From contig NC_091975.1 of NCBI RefSeq assembly GCF_036711975.1, positions 560,501-624,500 of the forward strand: 64,000 nucleotides of DNA. The letters run 5' to 3'. Shown one piece after another: positions 47,801-59,100 of the stretch. This stretch comes from Onthophagus taurus (lineage: Eukaryota; Arthropoda; Insecta; Coleoptera; Scarabaeidae). The number at the start of each line of letters is the position of its first letter. The stretch's first letter is position 1. Position numbers and translations under genes: made by a program. The notes under the pieces are model-generated. The model was not told the origin of the DNA, searched no databases, and saw nothing but the letters and a program-made list of their open reading frames with translations.

Positions 47801-49254
47801 TTTTTTATCAAAATAGATGTTGGGAAATGAAAGAAAACTAAAAATGCTTTAAAATGAGTCCAAATTCGATGTATTTAACTTTATTTGTTGCTGAGATATC
47901 AATTAAATAAAAAAAAATTTGACAGTTGACAGATCTTAACCTAACTTTTTTTATATTTAACGTAAATATGTCGAGTTTGGTGTTAAATTAACGGATTTTT
48001 AATGATCTTTAAGATTACGTTTTTTGTTATGTCCTTAAATCGTTAGTTTTTTAAAAAAAATTTTATCAAAATAGATGTTGGGAAATGAAAGAAAATTAAA
48101 AATGCTTTAAAATGAGTCCAAACTTGATGTATTTACCTTTTTTTGTTGCTAAGATATGAATTAAATAAAAAAATTTGACAGTTGACAGGTCTTAACCTAA
48201 CTTTTTTTATATTTAACGTAAATATGTCGAGGTTGGTGTTAAATTAACGGATTTTTAATGATCTTTAAGATTACGTTTTTTGTTATGTCCTTAAATCGTT
48301 AGTTTTTTAAACAATTTTTTATCAAAATAGATGTTGGGAAATGAAAGAAAACTAAAAATGCTTTAAAATGAGCCCAAACTCGATGTATTTAACTTTATTT
48401 GTTGCTAAGATATCAATTAAATAAAAAAATTTGACAGTTGACAGGTATTAACCTAACTTTTTTTATATTTAACGTAAATATGTCGAGTTTGGTATTAAAT
48501 TAAAAGATTTTTAATGATCTTTAAGATTACGTTTTTTATTATGTCCTTAAATCGTTAGTTTTTTTAAATAATTTTTTAGGCATTCATTAGAAATTCGTCT
48601 TCTTGAAGAAAAACATTCGGAAGAAGTCCGTTTATATCAAGTACAAATAACCCAAGCTCAACAATTATTAGATAATTTACAATACAAATTACAACATCAA
48701 CAATTAAAAAAGCATGATATGGCAAAACAATTACATAAATTGATGGAAGCTCAATGGTTAGAAGCATTAAAAATAATCAATAATGGAAGAAGTCCTTTAA
48801 CCGATCTAGATCTAACGAATCAATTAAATCAATTAAAATCGAAATCGTATAATAATATGGAAGAAGTTTTAGAAATGGGGATAGATGAAGTTCAAGAACA
48901 ACAAACTAAAAATTCACAAACAAATTATTGTCAAAACGTTCCAATGGAGCCTTATCACATGGAAACTCCGTTGACGAGCCGCCAACCTAAAAAACCGGAT
49001 GTGGATGATGTCCATAAATTTATTCATATGTTAATGAATAAACAAAATGCAAGTCCAACTGGGGATCATAATCAACCCACCAGGAATCAAACGGGAAGTG
49101 TTCATCAAGTTGATTTTACAGCATGGCAACAAGTAATTCAATTAAATTTTACTTACAAATTAAGATTAATAATAATAATTTAATAATTTTTTTTTAGCAA
49201 GAAGACATTCGAGGTAAAACCAAAGATAAAAAAATTAAACCACCTTGGAAATAA
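44850..49254 (+). CDS. CNTROB: Centrobin-like centriolar coiled-coil protein
   Basis: Five exons read by eye: 44850-44969, 45023-45154, 45209-46740, 48580-49132, 49198-49254, all with GT/AG borders and matching phases, giving about 797 residues. The N-terminus (MSETDDTNELVLIPPDFFSC) and the Ser/Thr-rich region to about residue 285 are predicted disordered. From about 290 to 690 runs a long Glu/Lys/Gln-rich coiled coil. The order RRQRCEQLIQQLQ, then KAWEQVAGRLQTLVEER, then QLHKLMEAQWLEALKII, plus the short basic C-terminal KIKPPWK, follows the layout of centrobin, which acts in daughter-centriole assembly and microtubule organisation. Identification is by layout and short blocks, so another centrosomal coiled-coil protein is possible. 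Intron 3 (46741-48579) is nearly all tandem repeat. Confidence 0.7.
46790..48575 (+). repeat. 255-bp tandem array filling a centrobin-like intron
   Basis: Seven units; GTTGGGAAATGAAAGAAAA starts at 46798, 47052, 47308, 47563, 47819, 48077 and 48333 (254-258 bp apart). Each carries AATTTGACAGTTGACAGG, CTTAACCTAACTTTTT and TATGTCGAGTTTGGTG. The last unit runs directly into the 3' splice site (ATTTTTTAG at 48571-48579), so the repeat supplies the polypyrimidine tract. Confidence 0.95.
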
Positions 49255-50885
49255 TAAAATTTTTGGGTTTTAATATGTATTAATTATTCTTGTAATTTAT
49301 TTTTTTATCTTTATTAATAAGAAAATATAATTTTTACATTTATTTCAAATTTTAATTCAACGTGTAGCGACATCTCTTATTCAATAGCAGAATTAATCAT
49401 ATTCCCGTAGATGTCGCTAAAAACCAAGTTCCTACAATATAAACGCCCTTCTTAAAACCAACAAAATAACACATCTGCTGTGCAGACGAAATTTTCATGA
49501 TACATTGAACACATTTCAGTAGCTTTTGCCGGTCGATCGTGAACGCATCTGCGTTTAAAACGAAAAAAACACCGTAGAAGATCGACTTAAACCAAGCAAA
49601 TCGCATCAAAAAGAGTCTTTTTTAACATTTGGTGAGTTAAATCGATTTAAATTTATTGTGTTATTATATTTAAATGAAAAAAATAAGTGTTTACACTGCG
49701 GTTAGTTAACATCAATCATATCCTTATTAGATAAACACTAAATAGACTGTGTTGTATGTATTTGAGTTCTGTTTCATAGATTAGTTTATTAAAATAACAC
49801 TGTAGAGTATTAAATAGGGCTTCAGTTCGTTTCATCATCGAGTTATATTTAGAACTTTATTTAATATTTCAAGCAAAATTTTGACTTGGATTCAAATTTG
49901 ACGTTTTGATGTATTTCAATTTCAAAATTTTCAATTTAAACACTTCACATCATCATCTTTTTGTTTAATCGTTTGTAATAAAATTGCTTTCTACGTTATT
50001 AACCTTTTTGTTAAACTCTTCTTTGACATTTCAAATTATCTTTCTCTTTCTATCTCATTATGTATTAAGGATTTTGCTTTTATATTGCAATTCAAAGACT
50101 TATTGCAAAATTAAAATCATTATTGGTTAAAAGCAAACAAAACCTGAGACGGAGTTTTGTTGGAAACCTTTTCTCCTTTTATTTAGTTTTGCAATGCACG
50201 CAGAGGATCTTTAAGCAAGATAACCCTTTTGGTTGGAAGGTTAAAGACCGTGTTTATTTTTGGCACTGGGATCATCAACCTAACCTAAAAAAAATTTTTT
50301 TTGTATAAATTTTTCAAACGTAATCTGAAAAGATTCATTTATTTAGGTTTTTTTGAACTCAAATCATTGTTATTCTATAAAACACAAATAAATGTTTATG
50401 TAAATTTGTATACCGTTAAATCTCGATTTGTATGGAGCACGAGTTTCATTGTTTTTATCTCCGATTGTTGCTGATAGAGTTGTTCGATCCACGATTGTTG
50501 TTCCAACAACGGAAAATCCCCTCTTTTTTTCATGCATCTTTCACCAGTTTTTTACACGGTCTAAATTTCACGACCGCCGTTTAAAATGTTGTGAGAAAAT
50601 CGCCTTTTCCTCTCGTTAAGATCTTTATCGTCTCTTTATTAATCCTTACAACATATGCAAAAGCGAAGATGAACAATGTTCGCGTAGTCACGACTTTTTC
50701 AGGTTTCTTAAATGTCTTTATGTCAAGGTTTGTTTCTTTCGTATTTTTGAATTATTTTTGACTGCCATTTGACATAACAATAAATGTCATTATCGATAAA
50801 ATAGAGACCTATAATTTATTAATTATATCATAATACAAAAATTAAATATTTTTCATAATTTATAATTTTTTTTTGTAATTTGCAG
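49255..50885. other. Intergenic region before prolyl 4-hydroxylase
   Basis: It holds the 3' end of the centrobin-like gene (AATAAA overlaps its stop at 49253-49258), an inverted pair TAGCGACATCT (from 49366) / AGATGTCGCTA (about 49409), and the upstream region of P4H. A non-coding first exon of P4H probably ends near 50729 (TGTCAAG before GTTTGT) and splices to 50886. The small minus-strand frame at 49397-49609 is discussed in the findings. Confidence 0.4.
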
Positions 50886-50905
50886 ATATCGCAACATACA
50901 AAATC

Positions 50906-53056
50906 ATGCACGGTTTAAAATTACTTTGTGTGTTTTTATTATTCACATTTATTAAAGGAGAATTGTATACTGCTTTAGTTGACTTGGAGGAATTATTACA
51001 CACAGAAAGTGTTTTAATAAATACTTTAGAACACTACATTAAGGCACAAGAACAAAAATTATCTTTATTAAAACAGTAGGTATTTCAAATTTTAATTAAA
51101 TATAAAATTTAAAAAAAAATATAAGCGCCATCTATTGGTATTATTACTAAAATAATAATAATTATTTGAAACGTCAAAATTTCAAATCAATTTAATTTTT
51201 TAGGACTTTCTAAAGGTTTGACATTAAAAAAACGTAAACAAATTCCTTTTTTCCTATGATTTAAGCATAAATTAATTAATTTTTGTAAAAAAACGACCTT
51301 TCATAAAATTGACATTTAATTTTGACAAATTGTTGTGAAGTTGGTGACATTGAATTTGTGTCACATTGACGTTTAAACTTTATTCAAAAATTCATATAAT
51401 AGCCCTTTACAATTATTTTTGTAGGTATCAAAAAGTTTTTAAATCACAACATGATAAAGCATCAAAAGATGTACAATCCTACATCGCAAATCCGATAAAT
51501 GCGTATTTACTAGTAAAAAGACTAACAACCGATTGGAAACAAGCTGAAACTTTGATAACAACAAACATAGGAAACGATTTTATAGCAAATTTAACAGCTT
51601 ATCGAGACTATTTAAAATTCCCATCCGACGAAGATTTAAACGGAGCCGCTGTTGCTTTAACACGTCTTCAAGACACCTACCAATTAGACACTTCATCATT
51701 AGCGCGAGGAGAATTAAACGGAGTTAAATACAGTTCGGAACTTTCAGCGGCTGATTGTTTCGAATTGGGGCGCCAATCGTATAATAACGGCGATTTTTAT
51801 CATACTCAATTATGGATGCGAGAAGCAGATTCCCGATTAGGTCGGGAATTAAACGAAACTGTTCAAAGAAGCGATATTCTTGAATACTTAGCCTTTTCGA
51901 CGTTTAAACAAGGAAACGTTATGTTAGCTTTAGATTTAACAAACAAATTATTAGAAATTATTCCAACACATCAAAGAGCATTAGGAAATAAAGTTTACTA
52001 CGAGGAAGCGATTCAAATGACTAATGTAGAACAGAAAAAAGGTGAAACCGACGCGGATACTCACCAAGAATTCATTGACGAGGTAAAAATTAAGATTTTG
52101 ACACATTAATTAAAAAAAATTAATGTTTTAAAATCGTAGGGGAAAATATTGTACGAACAACTTTGTAGAGGTGATTTATCGACCCCAGAAGAAATCGTAG
52201 CCGAATTAAAATGTCGTTATATCACTAATAATAATCCTTATTTGAAAATTGGTCCTTTTAAAGTAGAGGAAGCTTACACGGACCCTAAAATCGTTGTTTT
52301 TCATGATGTTATGTACGATAGTGAAATCGAAACGATCAAACGACTCGCCCATCCACGAGTAAGAACGAGATAAATTCGAATAAATAAATATTTTTGTAAA
52401 ATTTTTTAGTTTCGAAGAGCTACAGTTCAAAATTCGATGACCGGCGAATTAGAAACGGCTCAATATCGTATCAGCAAATCGGCTTGGCTCAAAGAAATCG
52501 AACACGATTATGTAGCAAAAGTTGTCCAAAGAGTTGAAGCAATGACCGGTTTAACACAAACAACCAGCGAAGAATTGCAAGTTGTTAATTATGGAATTGG
52601 GGGCCATTATGAACCACATTTTGATTTTGCGAGGGCTGACGAAAAGAACGCTTTTAAAAGTTTAGGAACTGGAAATAGAATAGCCACGGTTTTATTTTAT
52701 GTAAGAACTAAAACGTTTCTATACACATTCATTAAGCAATAATTGATTTGTAGATGAGTGATGTTGCTCAAGGTGGTGCAACAGTTTTCCCCTACATTCA
52801 AACAGCTCTTTGGCCCCGAAAAGGTTCAGCTGCATTTTGGTACAATTTACATTCCTCTGGAGAGGGTCATAAGAATACAAGACACGCGGCTTGCCCCGTT
52901 TTAGCTGGTTCAAAATGGGGTAACAAACGAGAATTTGTAAAATTATTGTTATTAATTAAATTTTTTTTAGTTTCAAATAAATGGATTCACGAACGAGGTC
53001 AAGAATTTCGAAGACCTTGCGGTTTCGAACGACCACCACCCGAATTAACCGCCTAA
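50906..53056 (+). CDS. P4HA: Prolyl 4-hydroxylase subunit alpha
   Basis: Six coding exons: 50906-51075, 51425-52082, 52140-52358, 52410-52700, 52754-52919, 52971-53056; all phases fit and give 529 residues, the usual family length. The enzyme hydroxylates proline in collagen-type chains in the ER using Fe2+, 2-oxoglutarate, O2 and ascorbate, as an alpha2beta2 tetramer with PDI. Residues 1-18 (MHGLKLLCVFLLFTFIKG) are a signal peptide. An N-terminal helical domain and a TPR-like peptide-binding domain (ADCFELGRQSYNNGDFYHTQLW, about 150-260) follow. The catalytic domain has HYEPHFDF (His419, Asp421), TRHAACPVLAGSK (His490, Lys500) and the C-terminal NKWIHERGQEFRRPC. All catalytic residues are intact, so it should be active. 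The start is chosen because it opens the signal peptide just after a 3' splice site at 50885. Confidence 0.95.
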
Positions 53057-53933
53057 ACTAATAATCAAATTAAATTTAACTTTTCACTTTTTTTTTTGAG
53101 GTTAGAACAATCTTGTTTCATTCTTTTGATATAAAACTTTTACTTTGATTCCTATTATGTAAATAATTAGCTAATTTTTTAATCCCTTTTTGTATTATCT
53201 ATTTTATTAATTAATAAACGCTTTGTGTTAAAAAAATAAAAACAAATTGTAATAAGATCAGTGTGACTTACATAAATAGGTTCCAATCTACATAAAATGA
53301 ATAAATATCGATTATTTAGCTCCAATTATGCTTATTATCTTTAGATAAACAGTCAAAACACGTGGTTAATTTATTAACCCACATAAATTAATAAATAGAA
53401 TTTAGCAACAAATTTAGTTGCAACACACCACAACTAGATGGCGGGGTATATTTAATTTTATTCATAATAATCAATTTTTTAAACAATAATATGGTAAAAA
53501 ATATAATTCATGGCATATAGAAGCTGTTATTGTGTAAATAATTAAATGTAATTTGAACAATAAATAATAATAACCTAAATTAACTCAAACATATCGCGCC
53601 ATCTAGTTGTATTGCATAAAATGAATTCAGTCCTGAATAAAAATTAAAATGAATAATATAAACGATAACAACAATTAAACACTTTGTGTGATTATAACTA
53701 TTAAACGGGAATTCATTTTTGCATCATTCGATATCGAAAGTTACTCCTCTATTACTCATACAAAAATCATTTGGTAACCTCACTTTTTCTAATGGTTTAA
53801 AAAGTTTCTTTGTTGAAAAAGTGTAATTTTTATTAAATTATTTATGTTTTAGGCAAGAGAAAGGGTTTATTACAATAAATAACTTCCTATTACAACGATC
53901 AAAACAAAAAATTAACTTAAAGTTTTTAACAAA
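53057..53933. other. Intergenic region between P4HA and ZIP
   Basis: AATAAA at 53213-53218 is a probable P4HA polyadenylation signal. CAACTAGATGGCG (53431-53443) and its inverted copy (53597-53609) flank about 150 bp of AT-rich DNA. The rest is AT-rich, with the ZIP promoter and 5' UTR at its right end. Confidence 0.45.
53431..53609. promoter_or_regulatory. Inverted pair of CTCF-like motifs
   Basis: CAACTAGATGGCG at 53431-53443 and the same motif on the other strand at 53597-53609 fit the CTCF consensus CCASYAGRKGGC with one mismatch. They lie between P4HA and the ZIP gene in inverted (convergent) orientation. Binding is inferred only from the motif. Confidence 0.35.
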
Positions 53934-54947
53934 ATGGAATTAATTGAAGCTAAAATAACGGCGATGATCGTATTGGGTTTGAGTAGTTTAATAATCGGGT
54001 TATTACCGGCCCTATTTACTCGATTAACGACGAGAATTCCAAAATTATTTTTATCCTGTTTGTTGTGTTTCGGTGCAGGCGTATTATTATCAACATCTTT
54101 GTTACATTTATTACCGGAGATTCGCGAAGATTTAGGCGCTGAAAATGAAAAATACGCCGAATTAATTTTATGTTGTGGTTTCTTTATTTTGTATTTTGTT
54201 GACGAATTTGTAAATATCTTTACAAAGACACATCATCATCACCATCAGGTTCAACCACAAAATTATGGATCAACTTCAGAAGTAAATGAAAATACTCCAT
54301 TGAATGGAAGACAAGTTGAAAACGAAGATATTTCACAGTTGTGTCATATCGGACATGAAGAACCTTGTAGTAATAACTTTACTGGTATTTTTAGTTTATT
54401 GTTAGCTTTGACTATTCATGCTGTTTTGGAGGGATTAGCTGTTGGGTTAGAAAATAGTACAGAACAGGTTATTTCTAAAAAATTTTGTTATTTCTTATAA
54501 CTTATAAATTTCTTTTTAGGTTCTTATGATGTTGGCAGCTGTAGCATCTCACAAACTGGTTGTGGGATTTTGTTTAGGTGCTGAATTATCATCAGTAAGA
54601 CAAATAAGTCCTTGTCAATATTTTATAGCAATAGGATTATTTGCGTTTGGTTCTTCATTAGGAATTGGAATAGGAACAAAAATAGCCAATTTACCCCAAG
54701 TTTTACCGCCTTTGTTGATGCCAATTTTGCAAGTAATATTAATTAAAAAGAACTAATATAATAGAGATTAATTTTATTTCAATAGGGTTTAGCTGGTGGG
54801 ACATTATTATATGTAACAGTAATTGAAGTTTTACCCAGAGAAAGAGCTCAATGGCACAAAACCCATTTAAGATCACCAGGCATTTTACAATTACTATCAA
54901 CATTGATGGGATTTACAGTTATGACTGTACTTATTTTTTATGTGTAA
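53934..54947 (+). CDS. ZIP-family zinc transporter (SLC39A1/2/3-like)
   Basis: Three exons: 53934-54467, 54520-54732, 54786-54947, giving 302 residues, close to the ZIP1-3 subfamily length. These proteins move Zn2+ into the cytosol across the plasma or organelle membrane. Eight hydrophobic segments are visible: about 8-28, 38-62, 76-95, 150-172, 180-198 and three more in the C-terminal third. A His-rich loop (THHHHHQ, about 102-108) lies between TM3 and TM4. The signature IHAVLEGLAVGLE is in TM4 and ASHKLVVGFCLGAEL in TM5, carrying the His and Glu metal-site residues. The C-terminus is TVIEVLPRERAQ followed by a last helix. It looks functional. It converges on RSL24D1, with 109 bp between stop codons. 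Confidence 0.93.
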
Positions 54948-55056
54948 ATATTGACAATCAAAGTAACTTAACAAAATGTGATAATAAGCTTTTCTTAGAT
55001 ATTAATGACAATAACAACTTTGTTATACAATTTATTCTAATTAATTTATCTTATTT

Positions 55057-55643
55057 TTACAAAACGACTTCTCCACAATCCTCAACCTCCATTCCAGCCT
55101 CTTCCTCATCATCCTCACTTTCACTAATTCTTTGTTCTTCACCAACTTTAGCCTTTTTCAAACCAGCAGCTGGAGATTTTATTAAAGAAATATCGCGTTG
55201 CACCTCTTTAATATCCCGCTCATTCTCCAATTCCCTGCCCTTCCTTAACCTTTGCATTATGAAATTATTCTGACGTTTCTGTTTGATCGTTTCAACCTTT
55301 TTCATCGCGTTAATAGCTTTACTCCACGTCTCTCGGTTGTAAGGAAGCGGCACATTTCGACGTTTTTCAAATTCAAACGATGGATCAATTGCAAGCTCTT
55401 TACCCACCGTTTTTCTGTAGGCTTTCGTCCATTTCGTTTTACGCGGATTCTTCTTTTTCTTAAAGGCTGCATGGCATTTTGAACGACAGAATTTAAATAT
55501 CTACAAAAAAAATTGAGGTTATATAAAATTACGAAATCAATTTTTCATATTTAAAGTGTTACCTTGCAATCGTTTCTTACGAATTGAATGCCGTGGCCTG
55601 GATATATTCGAGATGAGCAGAAATAACACGTTTCTATACGCAT
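55057..55643 (-). CDS. RSL24D1: Ribosome biogenesis protein RLP24/RSL24D1
   Basis: Two exons on the minus strand, 55563-55643 and 55057-55500, giving 174 residues. The protein is a nucleolar placeholder on pre-60S ribosomes that is later exchanged for ribosomal protein eL24. The N-terminus [20 protein letters not shown] carries the first CxxC, and after the intron [18 protein letters not shown] completes the zinc ribbon. [13 protein letters not shown] and the [18 protein letters not shown] block follow, then the RLP24-specific C-terminal helix (about 95-150) and an acidic tail ([19 protein letters not shown]). The FEKRRN block and acidic tail separate it from cytosolic eL24. It is head-to-head with the RING ligase gene 515 bp away, suggesting a shared promoter region. 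Confidence 0.95.
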
Positions 55644-56157
55644 ATTTGGAAATTATTTTGACGGATAGTGAAAACGTGTTTTAGACAAGTGACATTTTGT
55701 GATTTTTGGTGCCAACTTAAACTTTAATTATTATTTTATGTATTAATTTTAATTTAATCACTAATTAGATTGAATTAATTCATTAAAATGATTTTGTTAG
55801 TAATAATTTTCGGTTTTTATCATATTAGTAAATGAATATTGAATGATGATGATAAAAAATTAAATGTATTTATAATTAATTTTATTATAATTATGTTAAA
55901 TCGATGATTTTAAATCGAATTGAATTGATTTGATTTATAATAATAAGCAAGCGAAGTGTATAAATTGTGTTATTAAATAAATAATTGTTGGTGATTTTAT
56001 TTTTAGATAGTTGGTAATAGAATTTTGCAAAATTGGTGGTAAAAACATTGAGGTCAGTGTCTAATGGCGTTCGTCGTCGCAGGTGTCAAGAATAATTTAT
56101 TTAAAAAACCCGTTGAATAAATCTATTTAAGAGACAAAAATAGAAATTGTTGAAACG
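55644..56157. promoter_or_regulatory. Bidirectional promoter region, RSL24D1 / RING ligase
   Basis: A 514-bp interval between divergent start codons. It is AT-rich, with a GC-richer patch near 56060-56100 close to the RING gene start. No TATA box is obvious, as expected for housekeeping genes. Confidence 0.5.
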
Positions 56158-59100
56158 ATGGCGGAAGCGGCTGTAGAAGAACGAACGGCGTCCAAGTTTT
56201 ACTGTCACGTGTGCAATGTTCAGTTTGAGAACGCGTCAGCTGTACGTCAAGTTTCCATAATGTTCACGATTATGGAGGCCCCAATTAAATTTTTTTTCAA
56301 CTTTATTATAGAATTATACTTGCCCACATTGCTGTAATGGTTTTATAGAGGAATTGGACTCAAATGGCGATAACGATGAGGAATTTACTGATGTTACTGA
56401 CTCAGAGGACGAAAATTATCAGGTAATCAATTTTTTTTTATTATTTTTTAAGGATTCCTTGTTAAAAAGTGAATCATAAACGCATTTTTTTGTTTAATTA
56501 ATAAAGATTGGAGATTTATTGATTTATTAAGTGATGTAATATTTTGACATGCAATGTTTTTGAATCTAGAAAATTCTAAAATTATTGTGGTTACATTAGT
56601 CATAAGATAACAGTGTTTATATTAAATTATTTATTTCAGTTGTTTAATTATGGCCCACTGCGATTGTTTCCACAAGCTGAGGATAGGCGACGATTCTTAT
56701 TGAATCCTTCATTAAGGAGCAGGTACGCCGCAGTACATCCCCAATCCAGGCAGCGACCCAGGTTCGAAAGGTTACCAAAGACATTCACAAAAAATACTCC
56801 TTCTTTTTCTATATTTGCATGATAAATTTCTTTTTGGTTGCATTTACTGGGTCTTTATCCTGACTTTGATCTGAAATATGCTTAAAAAATTAATAAATTA
56901 ACTGATTTTAGGAATAATCCGTCAAATATACGCAGTCAAATCCCATTTGAGGATCTCATCCAGGAATTTGTAGTAAATTTAGGCGTTGGAGTGAATTGGG
57001 GAGGAGCCGGTAGCATGGTTTTTTTAGGAAACCCCGGCGATTACGCTTGGGGACATGAAGGGCTTGATGCGGTCGTTAGTCAACTTTTAAATCAAATGGA
57101 TACATCAGGTTAAAAAATAAATCAAATCATAAAATTAATTAATTGGCGAAATTATTGCAGGACCACCACCTTTATCAAAAGAAGTTATTGATGCTTTACC
57201 ATCTGTTGATGTTACTGAAAGTCAGGTAAATGCAAAGTTGCAATGTTCTGTTTGTTGGGAGGACTTTCAGTTTCAAGAGAAGGTGCGTCAATTGCCTTGT
57301 CAACATGTTTATCATGAACCGTGTATACGTCCTTGGTTGGAACTACACGGAACTTGTCCAATTTGCAGACAGAATTTGGTTACGGGTGAACAACAGAATA
57401 GTCAAGATGATAGTCAAACTAATCCTGGTAAGAACAACTAAAACTAACACTAGATTTAGAGTTAGAAACATTGGGTTTGCAAAAAGCAAATTTTTAGGTT
57501 AAGTTCTTATCTAGAATAATCATCTGGTTTAGAAGGATCAGAAAAAGTATTGTTTTTATTCTAATTAACATTAAAATAATCATATTTTCTTATTTTTTAA
57601 GGGTTTTGCTAGTAAATGATTAATTTTTTCTGTAAATGGTCACTTTATATGCAAATGCAAAGGAGATAGGCCAAGCAGGACATCCATTGTTAGAGTTTGC
57701 GTTGTCCTTGGCGCCATAGAAAATAGATTCGTAGAAATGCAGTTCTCTAAACAAAAACTTAGTACTAAAAATTGCACGCATGTGGCGCCATCTGTTGGGG
57801 ATATTTTGGAATTATTCAGCTAAGAATCCAACCACTAGAATACAGGTTGGATTGGGTTTATATATAAAAGCTCCAACCACAGAATAACTGTTTGGAAACT
57901 ATTTGAGTGGCTCCAATTAACGCTATGAGCATTAACCTAACCAATGTTAATGTTAATATTTTATAGAATTAATTTAAATATTTCAATCATTTGAAACAGT
58001 AAAAGTCAACAAAAGATGGCGCTAGTGTCAAATTAGATTTTTGAGTTGACAGTTCGTGTATTGACAGTTAGGAAAAAAAATTTTTAGGTTTAGTTCTAAC
58101 ATAAAATAATCATCTGGTTTAGAAGGACCAGAAAAAGTATTGTTTTTATTCTAATTAACATTAAAATAATCATATTTTCTTATTTTTTAAGGGTTTTGCT
58201 AGTAAATGATTAATTTTTTCTGTAAATGGTCACTTTCTTTATATGCAAATGTAAAGGAGATAGCCCAAGCAGAACATCCATTGTTAGAGTTTGCGTTGTC
58301 CTTGGCGCCATAGAAAATAGATTCGTAGAAATGCAATTCTCTAAACGAAAACTTAGTACTAAAAATTGCACGCATGTGGCGCCATCTGTTGGGGATATTT
58401 GGGAATTATTCAGCTAAGAACCCAACCACTAGAATACAGGTTGGATTGGGTTTATATATAAAAGCTCCAACCACAGAATAACCGTTTGGAAACTATTTGA
58501 GTGGCTCCAATTAACGCTCCGACTGGTTGGGAATTCCTCATATGAAATTACCTATGGTAATTACACCTGTCAAATAATTCCGCCACATTTGAATATCACT
58601 GCATCATATGACATGTGAGATTGTATCTGACGAGCTTCCAACCTATGAGCATTAACCTAACCAATGTTAATGTTAATATTTTATAGAATTAATTTAAATA
58701 TTTCAATCATTTGAAACAGTAAAAGTCAACAAAAGATGGCGCTAGTGTCAAATTAGATTTTTGAGTTGACATTTCGTGTATTGACAGTTAGGAAAAAAAA
58801 TTTTTAGGTTAAGTTCTAATATAAAATAGTCATCTGGTTTAGAAGGATCAGAAAAAGTATTGTTTTTATTCTAATTAACATTAAAATAATCATATTTTCT
58901 TATTTTTTAAGGGTTTTGATAGTAAATGATTAATTTCTTCTGTAAATGGTCACTTTCTTTATATGCAAATGCAAAGGAGATAGCCCAAGCAGAACATCCA
59001 TTGTTAGAGTTTGCGTTGTCCTTGGCGCCATAGAAAATAGATTCGTAGAAATGCTCTAAACAAAAACTTAGTACTAAAAATTGCGCGTATGTGGCGCCAT

